A stretch of 64,000 bases of DNA from Adineta steineri (lineage: Eukaryota > Rotifera > Eurotatoria > Adinetida > Adinetidae): NCBI GenBank assembly GCA_905250115.1, contig CAJNOI010000216.1:62001-126000 (forward strand). Reading direction: 5' to 3'. Within the stretch, counting starts at the first letter, position 1. Each line of letters starts with the position of its first letter. The notes below the pieces were generated by a model. It saw nothing but the letters and a program-made list of their open reading frames with translations. It was not told the origin of the DNA and ran no database searches. Below are positions 10,584 to 22,177 of the stretch, piece after piece. The position numbers were made by a program, and so were the translations under genes.

Positions 10584-10669
10584 TAGAAGTGCAAGCCGTC
10601 AGCCGATTTTTGCTAAAGCCGACGGCTGGCTACTGACGTTTTTGCTCGAGCCGACGGTTTACACCTCTA
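10584..10669. mobile_element. hAT-like MITE, 86 bp
   Basis: The target duplication is gtgatggt (10576-10583) and gagatggt (10670-10677), one mismatch. The termini are tagaagtgcaagccgtc and the complement of the 3' end, tagaggtgtaaaccgtc. It is almost wholly palindromic and GC-rich, with an AT centre. A 66-codon frame spanning it is not a gene. Confidence 0.65.
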
Positions 10670-10677
10670 GAGATGGT

Positions 10678-11579
10678 AACTTCACTCCCTTACTAAACGC
10701 AAATGTATTATTTCTGTCTGAGAGTACACACTTTTCAGCATGATTTTAACACCATGTGTTACTAACTGAATCTTTTGTTCCGGAGGAACAACTAAAAATG
10801 CATTTTGTCGTTAATCTAGTTGCTGCATAGAAAAGAGGAAGGAAAAGAATTTGTTGCTTCCGATAAAAAAATTAGGGGAGCATTTTCTATTATGAAATTT
10901 GTTTCGACAATAAAATAAAACATAATATTGTAAAACGCTGTACATCCTACGCATAAAAATAGCGACTAACCGAGGCAAATGGTCTCGTATTTAATAAACT
11001 CTATTTATCTTGAAATGATAAATAGCTGTTTCAATATAATCAATAAAACTACATCTATCGATTCCGTAAAGAGCATTTCATCATTTGTGCATTAATTAGC
11101 AATAGAAAGAAGAAAATGATGAAAGAAACGAACACAGAAGATATCAGGCTAAAAACAGAAACTACATCTTCGTTCATCTGCTTATATAACGATCTCTACT
11201 TTTGCATCTATTGCAGCACTCTTGCCAATGAAAACTTCGTTCAATTTTCTTGCAACTTTTTCCCTTGTGTGATTCATATCATTCTCTTTCAACACTAAAT
11301 ATCTCAGAGTAATAGAATAAAATTTTGATTCATAGCCTTGTAAAAGATGGAAACAATTATGCGGACAAACGAAAACAGAGAAGAACTGCTAACAACATCA
11401 TTTTTTTGCTGCACGTATTGAAATCTTCTTGCTCATAAAGAGCGGAAGAGAAAGAAAAATAAACACAGGATTTGTTCATGTTCAGAGAAAAAAATAAAGA
11501 TAAGAATACTTGAGTTTTTATGGCAGATGGAAAATGAGAGATATGGAAACATTTTTTATTCAACCATTCTTACAGAGAA
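10678..11579. other. intergenic, upstream of NHL gene
   Basis: No supported exon or RNA. It should contain the promoter of the NHL gene starting at 11580; no motif stands out. Confidence 0.45.
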
Positions 11580-14500
11580 ATGCCGACGACTGCTGTATCA
11601 CCACACGATTTACAGGTAACTGAATTAGTTAGATGAATTTAAATAGTGAAAATGATTTTTGATTCGATATTTTAGGTTGCTCGTAGAGACCCACGATATA
11701 TCTATGTATATAAATGGAAATGTCAAAAATTACCATTTTGGAGCATAATCGGTACTTTTTCATTAGGGATTATTTTTACAGTAGTAACCGTTTTGGTTAC
11801 AAAAAAAGATACGAAAGTAATCATTACAGATTCGAACGCTCAAGCAACAATCATGGGTAAGATAAGGTGTATTTCACTATTCACGACCATGATGTCCCGT
11901 AGGCTTATCGTTCAGTCATTCTCTACATGGACGTTCTCTTCGAGATTTTCCATCTATTTTTGCGAATAATGTGTGTTTTATCAGCCTGTTATCGTTTATT
12001 CTATAGATTTTGCCGAATACTCCTAATTTTCTTTTCTTGATTATGTCTGCTATAGAGCTGCCAACAGGCTACTTTTTTCCAGTCTAGTCTGATCTGGTAT
12101 AGTCTTATCCTGCCTGGGAGTCGGACCGAGATGGACCGTTTGCTTTCATAACCTGGCCTAGCCTGGCACGTCATCAGGTGCCTGCCTCAGGCCAACTGAT
12201 ATTTGTAATTTTTTAAATCGAATGTATTCTATAAGTTATGAATGATGCACAGTTTCAGTTCCAATCAATTTAATATTTTCACAACGCTAATAGAAGGCAA
12301 GTTCTTACAAAACATAATAATATTAGTCGAGTATTGTGACTACATCTGGAAACTTTTGTTGATCTGTGGATAATATGAAAACTTTTATGTAAAATTGTTA
12401 TTGGGATAGAAGATTTTTCTTGCAAATTGAGCATTATTTGAGAAAAAAATATTGCAGTCTATCGCGAAAATTTTCCATACTATTTTCACCCATATGCTCA
12501 TGATCTTTTTAACTTTCTATGCAAGCTGTTCATGCACTGTGTGCACATCTAGAGTCAAGTGAAGCCTTGCCAACCGCTTGAAAAAATACAAATAGAAAAG
12601 CCGAAATAAAGAGGCAATCATCGCGAATACTTTTCATAAAAGAAAGACCCAAGCTATTAAAATTTTCTCATAGTTTCAGAAAAAAGATTAAAACCGTTTC
12701 TCAGCCAGGCCGAGAATTTTGGCCTGGCCTTGCCTGGAATCAGACAAAATACATTGGTTGGACGGGATCAGGCCAGGCCAAACCTTCTTAATTCAGCCAG
12801 GACAGGAAGCCTGGCCTGGTAAGTACCAGGCCAGGCCGGCAGCTCTGGTCTACTATAATTTCTGTTTTTGATATCGTCTTTCTTATATCTGCGTTTCTTT
12901 TCATATCCTTCCAATTAATTCTTATCATCCTTCGGTAGCATTTCATCTCGAACGCAAGTAGTTTTCTTTTGTCGGTCTCGTTTAGAGCCCATATTTCTGA
13001 GGCATATCATAGTACGCTGAAGATACACGTCGTTAAATGTGTAAGCCGGTGAGGGTAATTGACGGCGGCGTAAAGTTAAAAAAGTATTATATTATCATGA
13101 AAAAATCAAAGCTTGTCTATCTCAATATCAAATCGCTTATATTTCGAAACACATATGTGTGGAAACATTATTTTACAGCTCAATATAATATAGGGTATGA
13201 ATATTAAGTCCATCTCTCACTCACACTCACTCATCAAATGTTGTGAGAAATTGCATTAATATGGTAAAGAATGGATAATCTATTGGAGTTCGATTTTCAA
13301 ATAACAAATTATTAATATATTGTATCTATTTTATGTCTATAGAGAACTTTTCAAATGCATACACTCCACCAATGGATTTGGTTGTCAATGGAACGACAGG
13401 TAATACAAATAAATAAAAATCTCTTCTAGATTTTCTGTTGGAAGAATAACTGAGATTAAAACTTGATACGATATTATTTCTATCAAGTTTAAATCTCATC
13501 TGTGAGATGGTCGAGAATTTCACAAAAAACATTTTTTATTTTTCTGTCACAACAAAGATTGATTAAGTTAATTTCAGTTTATTATGATCGATACCTGTTG
13601 AAAACAGAAAAAATATATTTTATTTGAATTTCTAATATTCATAGAAATTCTTCTCGATATTTTTGTTCTCTAACTGAACGATTTCAAATTAAAGTACTAT
13701 AGGAAAAATATATGCCCTTAAATAGAAAGAAACTTTCATCTTTTCTTTTAGCATCTATAAAATTCTATGAAAATACAAAAAAAGTAAACTGAATAAGTGA
13801 TATTAAGATCCATGATTGACATAGATATATGAGAGCAAAGAAAACTAATTCTGTCATTGAAATGATATTTGTCGCTAAAAGGTTACAGAATATTTATTTG
13901 AAAAAGATGTGTCATCTAACATTAGACATTAACAAAAGATTTCATTACAATCATATTTGCAGAGACATTGTGAGCAATGAAAAACAAAGATCTATTGTTG
14001 TTTGTAGTATCAAAATCTGATAGAATATTTATGTAAATTGAGTAATATGTATAGTTTAACGGTGAGAACAGTTTGAATCCAAATGATGAACAATCTTGGC
14101 TTTATTTATTTGTCGAGTCATTGTTAATAAAATTACTGAAAACTTTCTTTTCAAGTGGCTTTTCATTTTCAATAAATATCTTATTTTGGAGAGACTTTCG
14201 AAATTTAATGCTTAGCTATTTGTGTATTTTAGTGCCTCTTTTTTGCTTTGATGAAAATAGTACAATAATAAGTGTACATACCAATGGCATTGTCAATCCT
14301 TTAGACGTGACATTTTATCCGTGTGATATTTTTCAAGATGGTAGCAGTGATCTGTACATTGCCGATTTCGAGAATCGTCGTATTTTGAAGTTCGATGGCG
14401 ACGAATTGATCTTATTATTAGAGACCGACTTACCTCCTGTGAGTTTAGGAGTCGATCATAAAAATGGGTTAATGTATGTATCTTACTTCGATGAAATCGT

Positions 14501-16735
14501 TAAATATTCACTTCATCCAAATGGAACATTAATCTCACCACAAGGTAATACGATTTATTCTACTAATCTTTTATCGATGAAACTTTAAACACTCACCTTG
14601 TCGTTAATCAAGCCAATAGTCAGTCTAGAATAGCATGTCAACAATGTACGAAACTTTGTTCTGAGAAATGGACTGTAACTGTTGACACTATTCTCAACGA
14701 AAAAAATCTTTGAAATCTTCTTCTATTTTTCGCATTTCAAAGTTGAGAACTTATCAAAAGGAAAAAAATCCATGTGTCACTTTTTTTTTGATTTTCCAAA
14801 TATTCTTTGCACTTTCCTTCGAAAGTACCATTTGGGTTTGGGTGTGGGTGTGTATGCGGGCTACGAGAAGCTAGAAACCCGCATCCGCACTCACATCCAT
14901 CCCATCTTTAAAATGTTGAGTAATTTTTTGCAATTATTTTTGTATATCTCTTCAAGGTACCATTATAATTAGCAAGAGAAAACCGAATCCCGACGATTAC
15001 TATGATTATATACCAGCAACATTGTACGAAATCGGTAGTTGTTATGACCTTTTTGTATTACAAAGCAACGGAAATCTTTATGTGTCTGATACGTTCTATC
15101 ACCGTATACTGCTTTTGACACTTGATTCAACTGAATGGATTGTTGTTGCTGGTGGAAAGAAGAAAGGAAGTAGTGCAAATCAATTAAAACAACCACATGG
15201 CATTTTCGTTGACCAACACGAAACTATTTATATCGCCGATTATGGAAATCATCGAATTCAAAAATGGCAGAAAAATTCCATCAATGGAAGTACAGTTGCA
15301 GGTATCTCTTTTCTTATTAGATACATCAACTGTTATTTATATATGTATTCTCGACAAACAACTTTCTCAAACATAAGTCATTAAAAAAATCTCAAACTAA
15401 CTCCCCTACCAGATAGAGACATTTCATGTCAATGTTCAAGCTAAGAATCTTTTCGATTAGACGATTATACCATAAAACTCTTCCAATTTTTTTAAATATC
15501 AATTAATATGAAGAAATCTTTTAGAACTGTTTTAAAATATTTATCAACGTTCACAGTCTAATCAACGTAAAGTTTTATACTTTTTCATATAAATTCTATT
15601 TAATGTAAGAAGTGAACGTCACAGTTGTCAAGAGTACAAATAAAATCTCTCTCACTTTTAATATTTTTGATTCTCTTCAGAAATAATAAGATTAGTTCAT
15701 TTTCGAAAATTCTTAGCAAACATCTCTAGATATGAAGAATTAACTTTATCGTTGTACTAACTCATTAACGGGTGACTCGGTACATGCTGATCGCTCGTAT
15801 GGAGAAGGCATTGTTTAATGCATCTAACTTTCTATTTATAGAAGAAGTTGTTAATTAGTCACATATAAGAAATCGAATATGTGTAGTTTGAACTTTGACA
15901 TATACTTATTAGAATATTCCACATATAGAATAGTATTACAGAAGAAAAGGCTTCTTTACATAAAGAGAAGGAGAGAGAGAGAGAGTTTAATGAATAGTAG
16001 AGGCTATCATAATTAATGTTGGTGTAACAGATGATCGACTTCATCCAGACACATCTTCAATTCATAGAAATGAAAATCAGTTAAGTCATTTCTTTGAATC
16101 TTAAATAAATCCAGTAAATGTTGGTAACTTTTCATATCGTGGTTAGTTTGAATTTATTTCCTGTGAGTATTTCATGGAAAGATGTGATGTATTGCAAGAA
16201 GATAAGTTCACACGTCTTGTAAGCGAGCGCAACTTGTTAAATATTATTTTAGTTTGGATAGAACAGAACTTAAGCTAAGTTTATGGGGAGATTAATATTA
16301 AGATAGTGAATATTCACATTTTCTTGTTTGTTAACAGGTCACGCAAGTATTTTAGAAAATCGTTCGATCGACGATTTATATTATCCAATCGGTTTGTCAG
16401 TTTTTTCTAATGGAGATATGATGATAAGTGATTTTGGAAATGGACGTCGTGGACACCTTATATATTGGCCTTCCAATTCTACCAAACCCAAACAAACAAT
16501 AATCAATGAGATTTATACTGTATCACAAAGCTCAAAGTTTGAGTGGTTTTTGAATACTGGTTGGCAAGTCGATCAGAGTACAGGTCATCTCTATATAAGT
16601 GAATCATGGAAGAAGAATTCATCGGTTGGTACACGGATCAGAAAATTTGCACATCTGAAATGTAAATCGAAGAACACATACACATCAAATATTAACAGAA
16701 GCTTTTCAAAACGAAAAGTCATTTCTGTAAATTAA
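11580..16735 (+). CDS. membrane-anchored NHL-repeat protein A (six exons, 442 aa)
   Basis: Exons 11580-11615, 11676-11856, 13343-13399, 14233-14544, 14957-15301 and 16338-16735 splice in frame to 443 codons with stop. The first 33 residues are cytoplasmic, and a single TM lies at about 34-54 (SIIGTFSLGIIFTVVTVLVT), giving type II topology. A short linker is followed by a beta-propeller of NHL repeats with the hallmark strands SDLYIADFENRRILKF, GNLYVSDTFYHRILLL, TIYIADYGNHRIQKW and GDMMISDFGNGR, separated by STVAG/VVAGG turns. NHL propellers bind protein, RNA or ligands; the partner here is unknown. Intron 2 is inflated by a LINE relic and a transposon; intron 4 holds a TGTGGG hairpin; intron 5 is 1,036 bp. 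The C-terminal tail is basic. Two more NHL genes lie at 46 and 61 kb. Confidence 0.85.
11880..13070 (-). mobile_element. LINE reverse-transcriptase 3' relic, split by a transposon
   Basis: On the minus strand, about 13070-12848 reads IFSVL*YASEIWALNETDK and then FEMKCYRRMIRINWKDMKRN; about 12052-11880 continues IIKKRKLGVFGKIYRINDNR and RRERPCRE*. This is the well-known C-terminal region that follows the RT domain in many non-LTR elements (SVLLYGSETW..FEMKCYRRILRI..KLxxFGHVxR). There are in-frame stops where Leu/Trp are expected, and the 5' part is missing. It is a dead copy, antisense to the host gene, inside intron 2 of the NHL gene. Confidence 0.75.
12053..12847. mobile_element. hAT-like non-autonomous element, 795 bp, nested in the LINE relic
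   Basis: The 5' end is tagagctgcc; the 3' end is ggcagctctg, complement cagagctgcc. The flanking duplication is gtctgcta (12045-12052) and gtctacta (12848-12855), one mismatch. The two ends are rich in caggccaggcc/ggcctggcctg motifs in both orientations; the 500-bp middle is AT-rich with no transposase frame. Deleting the element and one duplicate rejoins the LINE frame exactly (TEIIVD-IIKKRK), which independently supports the boundaries. Confidence 0.8.
14829..14910. repeat. TGTGGG-type hairpin inside NHL intron 4
   Basis: The arm tttgggtttgggtgtgggtg is followed by the imperfect C-rich arm cccgcatccgcactcacatc. It occupies much of the 412-bp intron. Confidence 0.65.
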
Positions 16736-17320
16736 GGATTTTTTTTGACACATTCAACTCTTAAAACATATTTTCATTGTCATATGCTTGCTTGTGTAAT
16801 GTGAACTCTGAATAAAACTTATTGATTTTAATAAAATCAATAATTCCATGTCGCTTCTCGTACATATCATCAATCATCTTTATTTTGTCTTTTTTCTTAA
16901 ACAAATCATTTCTTTTTCTTTGTATATGAACAGTTTCTATGCTTAGAACTACAATCATCTTTAGAGAATCTTGTGCCTTCAACTGGAATATTTTTTCTTT
17001 TATTTAACTTAATATGTGAAGACAAAATTGCAGTATCGGATCTACGCTGTTTTTTTTGCTCTTCTAAATTTAAAAGATTTCATTTATCCATTTAAAATAT
17101 TCGCGTTACTTTGATTGGGAGATCTCCATTATCGCATAATTTTCTATATTGCAGTTTCATCTGATCTAAATACACTATAGTTTATGGTGGACTGAACATC
17201 TCTTCCATACACATCAATTTAAGATATTTATAAGAATGTCAGATCTATCTATAACCTGATCTTTACCACTAAATATATGCTTGAGAGAAAAACAATACTG
17301 AATTTGTGAAGATAGATATG
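16736..17320. other. intergenic, no gene seen
   Basis: AT-rich. A 73-codon minus-strand frame at 16761-16982 has no domain or membrane segment and overlaps what should be the NHL 3' UTR. Confidence 0.4.
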
Positions 17321-17390
17321 ATCTTGAGGGTGTGGGTGTAAGTTTACTATTAATCCGTTATCCACATCCACACCCATACCATCCAAGATG
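17321..17390. repeat. TGTGGG-type hairpin
   Basis: The arms are atcttgagggtgtgggtg and tccacacccataccatccaagat. The outer atcttg/caagat ends are kept. It ends only 5 bp before the next element's target duplication. Confidence 0.8.
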
Positions 17391-17403
17391 TATTTACTGT
17401 AAC

Positions 17404-17601
17404 TAGGGGTAGGACAGTTCCATATTAGTTCCGTTCTTAGGAACTGTTCTAACAGTTCTTTGAATAGAACTAAACTGTTTGGTAGAGTTCAGTTCTATTC
17501 AAAGAACTGTTGGTTCAGTTCAGTTCCTTTCAAAAGAACTGAACTGGTAGTTCTTTTGACCAGTTCATCCGAACTTGGAACTACGAACTGTCCTACCCCT
17601 A
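17404..17601. mobile_element. hAT-like MITE, 198 bp, with perfect 8-bp target duplication
   Basis: Identical flanks actgtaac occur at 17396-17403 and 17602-17609. The termini taggggtaggacagttc and its exact complement gaactgtcctaccccta face each other. The interior is a set of agttct/agaact hexamers in both orientations, so it can fold into several stems. No coding content. The perfect duplication and termini suggest it is the youngest of the four hAT-like insertions here. Confidence 0.85.
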
Positions 17602-17609
17602 ACTGTAAC

Positions 17610-18405
17610 TTTACTGAATTTGAATTGCTTTTGTTCTGTAACGGAATTTACTTTGAATTATATTTTCTGTAATTTTAATTTAATTCAAATAGTTCTATAA
17701 CTGTATTTTAAGCGATTGTACTTGATAATAATAATAAATTTATCGAAACGTTGTAATTGAGGAAAATTAAAATATCTATTTTTTCTTTTCTAAGCTGCTG
17801 TTAAACAATATTATAATATAGATCAGACTATTTTTAAAATCATTTTTGAATAAAAAGTGCTTTGTTTATTTATATACAAACAACTAAGTGGTTTTTAATG
17901 GACATATAGAAAATGATCATTACTTTAACAGCAGCTTCTTGGAAATCTTTTTAGTCGATGGCAGCTAGTAACTATCAACGTTCTCTTTGAGTACATGAGT
18001 GAATTTTATATTTTTTTGAAACTAAAAGGAAAATGTAGCCATCCGTGTGAAGAAAAATGTCACAGAACAATTATTCCTGAGATCTCTTTTTTTGAACGAT
18101 CAAACTACAATATAATATACAAAGGAGAGTTCTTATTTCGCATTTTATTATTTTATGCAGATAAATTTAGTTCATAGAAATCTTTTAATCAGGTCATATC
18201 AAAGGTAATGTCTGAGATGTTCTATTTTTCTGTATTATTCGATCACTCTTCAACTTATGTCATATTGGTAAAATTTTACGAAAAGCTGTTTTTGTTGTAA
18301 CGTGTGACGTTTGTATTCTAGTAAGCACGACAAACGTAAAAAGATGATTTTCGAGTAATATACATATAGCTCTCAATTAGTTTAATTTAACAATTTGAGC
18401 TTTGC
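17610..18405. other. intergenic, no gene seen
   Basis: Only short frames without recognisable domains, including a 60-codon one at 17995 with a CSHPCEEKCH cluster that I judge to be chance. Confidence 0.4.
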
Positions 18406-18466
18406 AGGTTGTGGGATGTGGGTGTGAATAAAGAAAAGATTAGTCTTCACCCACACCTTCAAGATA
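18406..18466. repeat. TGTGGG-type hairpin
   Basis: The arms are ggttgtgggatgtgggtgtgaa and ttcacccacaccttcaagat. The loop is only about 20 bp. Confidence 0.75.
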
Positions 18467-19087
18467 TATTATTTAATAGGCTTAAACATGGGCCTATATG
18501 CCGTCTCATAATTTTTCTCATTAGAATAAAACTCCTCAGCGTTGAGAACTTTTTCATTAAACTTGATAAAAACGCGTTATTTTACCAAAATATGCTTTTT
18601 CAAACCGAAAAGACAAGCTCACAAGTTGTTCCTTATCTGACAACAGTAGTTTCTCTTTTCAACAATTTAGTTTTGTTATACTGTTGGTGAAAATGATTGC
18701 TTTAGAATACAAAGACAAGGTTAAGAGGATATAATAAAGAATGACTATCAAGGATGTTCTTAGCATGCCTACTAGTACTTTGATTTTCCTAAAATTAAAA
18801 TGTTATATCTAATTAAATATAGATTTGCACTCGGACAAAAACTTAAATACAACAAAAAAGAAAAAAATCAGACTCGATCTCATCCAAATATGAAAGAACT
18901 TACATATTTTTATATAATATCAACAGCAATAAGATGGTGTTCTCAAACGCAGCGGTACCAGTACGTAGTTGTTGCGCCCAAAATGTTCTTATTTCACTTT
19001 ATTCAGTAAGATAAAATACAGTTGTGTAAATGGATGCTTTTTGCTTCACATATAGAGAAGCAAAAATCTTTTAATTATTGTTATATA

Positions 19088-19163
19088 AGGTGTGAGTGTG
19101 GATGTGGATGCGGATGGTTGATTCCAGACGTACCCGCACCCATCACACCCACACCCACACCCA
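19088..19163. repeat. TGTGGG-type hairpin
   Basis: The G arm is ggtgtgagtgtggatgtgga. The C arm, acccgcacccatcacaccca and on, is longer than its partner, so the arms have expanded unequally. Confidence 0.75.
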
Positions 19164-19383
19164 GTTGGACATTTTTAAGAGTTTGTTGCCTCTTTAACTC
19201 GATAATCACAATGAAAATAGAAATAAATACATGAAAAACGACATATATATTACGTACTGTTCTTCTCTATCAAATAAGAAAAATATTTGATTCATCTCTG
19301 ATTAATAGTGAAAATATCTAAATCTCTTAAGTGATCAGAATTTTTGAGAAACTTTGTAATAATATGTAACTTTATTATCTTAA

Positions 19384-19547
19384 CCCTTTACGGCCGGCTA
19401 CCAGAAGACAACAAGCAAAACGTTATCTTTCTATATATTCGTGGTTGTTTAGTCATAGGGATCAATTTTTCACAGCCAACTTTTTAAAAAATGCCGTATC
19501 CCCTACGGCAAAATTGTTACCTTTTGGCAACACTCGGCCGTAAAGGG
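19384..19547. mobile_element. piggyBac-like MITE, 164 bp
   Basis: It is flanked by TTAA at 19380-19383 and 19548-19551. The perfect 13-bp inverted ends are ccctttacggccg and cggccgtaaaggg. TTAA duplication and CCC..GGG termini are diagnostic of piggyBac-type elements. No transposase; an internal copy of tacggc/gccgta sits near 19493-19508. Confidence 0.85.
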
Positions 19548-19829
19548 TTAAACGACTGAATTATGATAAGAAAATTTTCAGCACTATCCATGTTTCACTT
19601 TCAAATATTCTTTTGCTTCCTTATTTTCGAAAAACGCACACATGGAGAAAATAAAGAATAGAACGAAGAAAAGAAAAAATATATCTATATGCATGGCTCT
19701 ATCATAGACACGTTGGATTTACATCGTAGCAATTTCTTTCTGTTCTATGATCGTCGAACATATAATTATTTTCTAGTTTTTATTCGCACTTTCTTATTTG
19801 TATTTGATTTACAAAAACAAAAGCGCATT

Positions 19830-21726
19830 ATGAAACAAATAAAACGACAACGAAATATTGGTACTGACGATTCTGATGATATGAAAAGAAAACAATTCCA
19901 TAGTGCACGTCAACCTGAAGATTCATTTGATATTAATTTATGTACAAAATCTATTAGATATTTCGAAGATTTATCTAATGAAATTATTTATGAAATATTT
20001 GAATATTTTGATTTTCATTATATCTATGAAACTTTTTCAAATCTTAATCAACGATTTGCAAATCTTATTATCAATTCAAATCATCCGATTAACATCAATA
20101 TTTCATCTATATCAAAACCAACCTTTCAACGTTATTATAAAGATATAATTATACCTTATCGACAACGAATAAAATCACTTCGCATAACAAATATATTGGC
20201 TGTTAATATTATCTTATTATCACAAGACAATATTTCAAAACTAACTCGACTTGAAACACTTATTTTTACTAATATTTCATCATCATATCTTCGTAATCTT
20301 CAATATTTGATTAGTTTACCAAAACTATCTTCATTAACCATCGTTTATGATGGTTATACTAAGATTGATCAAAGTGAAGTTTATCATCAAGTATTTCAAC
20401 TACCAGTTTTAAAGTATTTTAATTTATTATTGGGATGGGTTTCTATGCCTATAGTACTATCATTACCATTTGCTACCAATAAATATAGTTCTATTGAACA
20501 TCTTGTTATTAAAAATGATATTCAACTTGATACACTTTATGTTATATTATCATATGTTCCACAAATCCGTCGTTTATCGATTTCTTTTTTAGACAAACCT
20601 GAAAAAAGACAAAATATGACGTTTTCTATTACATTGAACAATTTAACATATATATCACTTAAACTACGGTCTTTCGATTTTCATGAATTCAAACTATTGG
20701 CTAAAGATCTCTTCCATAATCTTCAGGTATTACGTCTCTGTGCTAGTAATGAAATAACATACTTAGATGCAAATCGATGGCAAAACTTAATCTTGTCTCA
20801 TATACCAAATTTAATAATATTCGATTTTCAATATAATTATTCTACAAATCCTGAAAAAAATATGATGCCTAGTTATGAAAATCTGATAAAAAAATTTACT
20901 TCTTCCTTTTGGATCGAACGACAGTGGTTTTTTTCTACTCAACATTCTTGTGGACACAGTGAAAATGATTTTCTTTTCTTTTCAGTAAAACCATATAAGT
21001 ATATAAGATAAATTTATTTATGTACTATAATCTATTTTTGATATTTTTAGAAGAGCAACATTTCTATTAGATGGAATAACTGAAGAAAAATTAAACTTTG
21101 ATTCTGTTCATCATATTGACATGGGCAATCCATACACAATCAACAAGTTTGGAAATTATTTTCCGAATGCTACGAAATTAACTTTCGAATATTCTTGGCC
21201 TTCATCTGACTATTCGATGGATATTAATTTACCATGTATTATTTCTTTAGAACAACTTACTGAACTAGTTGTTGAAGATTCACCTATACATTTTATGCAA
21301 TTTGTTAAACTATTAAGTGTTGCAGTAAATCTTCATAGACTAAAATTTGATTATATATCAATTGATGAAATGAATCCTAGAACAATTCAGGAAGATGCAA
21401 TTTTTCAGTTGGTATCTAAAACAAATGTTGTCAGAAATCTGACGTTGACCTATGATGGTTCATTGGAAATAGTTGAATTATTCTTTGCCTTGTGTCCACG
21501 ATTACAACATTTGGAAGTACATTATCATTTCACTGATATTTTACGAAGTCTAATGGGATTAATTTTATCTAAAACCAATAACAATAATCATCATTTATCT
21601 TCTTTGTGTTTTAGAGACGAAACTGGTGAAACGGAAGAAAACATGAAAATGATAATTAAAAATGATAAATTACTTGATGATTATATAGTGGAATGTATTG
21701 ATAAAAAAGTATATATCTGGTGGTAA
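19830..21726 (+). CDS. F-box-like/leucine-rich protein 1 (614 aa)
   Basis: Two exons, 19830-20998 and 21051-21726, are separated by a 52-bp intron; the join reads KPY-K-RATFLLDG. I chose the ATG at 19830 (MKQIKRQRN); the frame is open to an ATG at 19689, but that stretch codes a poorly plausible hydrophobic leader. An F-box-like motif lies near residues 43-80 (FEDLSNEIIYEIFEYFDFHYIYETFSNLN). It is followed by irregular leucine-rich segments (LSSLTIVYDG, LIKNDIQLDTLYVIL, LHRLKFDYIS, LVRNLTLTYDG) to the end. Such proteins are abundant in bdelloids and, by analogy with F-box/LRR proteins, would recruit substrates to an SCF ubiquitin ligase through Skp1. The F-box is degenerate, so Skp1 binding is inference. 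Two relatives lie at 27.7 and 30.6 kb. Confidence 0.8.
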
Positions 21727-21865
21727 AATTTCGCCAAGGATATTACTAAACAAATCTATCGATTGTCAAAACGTTATTAAACACAGTTTTATCTTGATGC
21801 TGTTTTTTTTGTGTAATAAAACTACTGAAAACTATACAATTTCATTTTTCTGTTTTTTTAAAACT

Positions 21866-21943
21866 ACCTTGAGGATGGGTGTGGATAGGAGTATGGGTGA
21901 GGGTATCTCTACTCTTAACTCATCCACACCCACACCCACTCTT
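21866..21943. repeat. TGTGGG-type hairpin
   Basis: The arms are ccttgaggatgggtgtggat and catccacacccacacccact, with an extra internal gggtgagggt. It sits between the F-box gene and the 7TM gene. Confidence 0.75.
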
Positions 21944-22177
21944 ATTTCACATCAATTGACGGAAGATGATGTCATTAACATGTGCATGATATGCGTTTGG
22001 AAATAGAAAGGAAGAAAAGAGAACGAAGAACTTCAACTTTCATCTATCATTATTTGCGTGAGAGGAAGTCATTATAGAATATAATTTCATAAAAGATTGA
22101 CTTTAACTATTACTATTTCACCATTACTATTAAAGAGTAGAAAAAGAAAAATAATCAGTTTCAATTCAACACACATA

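Noticed and set aside
10543-10743. 66-codon frame with ASRQPIFAKADGW
   Set aside because: It spans the 86-bp MITE and both flanks; no family resemblance.
15961-15986. gagaga run as a regulatory element
   Set aside because: A simple microsatellite within an intron of NHL gene A; nothing else supports a role.
17460-17672. 70-codon frame in the agttct element
   Set aside because: It lies within a MITE with exact target duplication; the peptide is repeat-derived.
17995-18177. Short frame with CSHPCEEKCH as a zinc finger
   Set aside because: Only one cluster, no homologous context, no splice sites joining it to anything.
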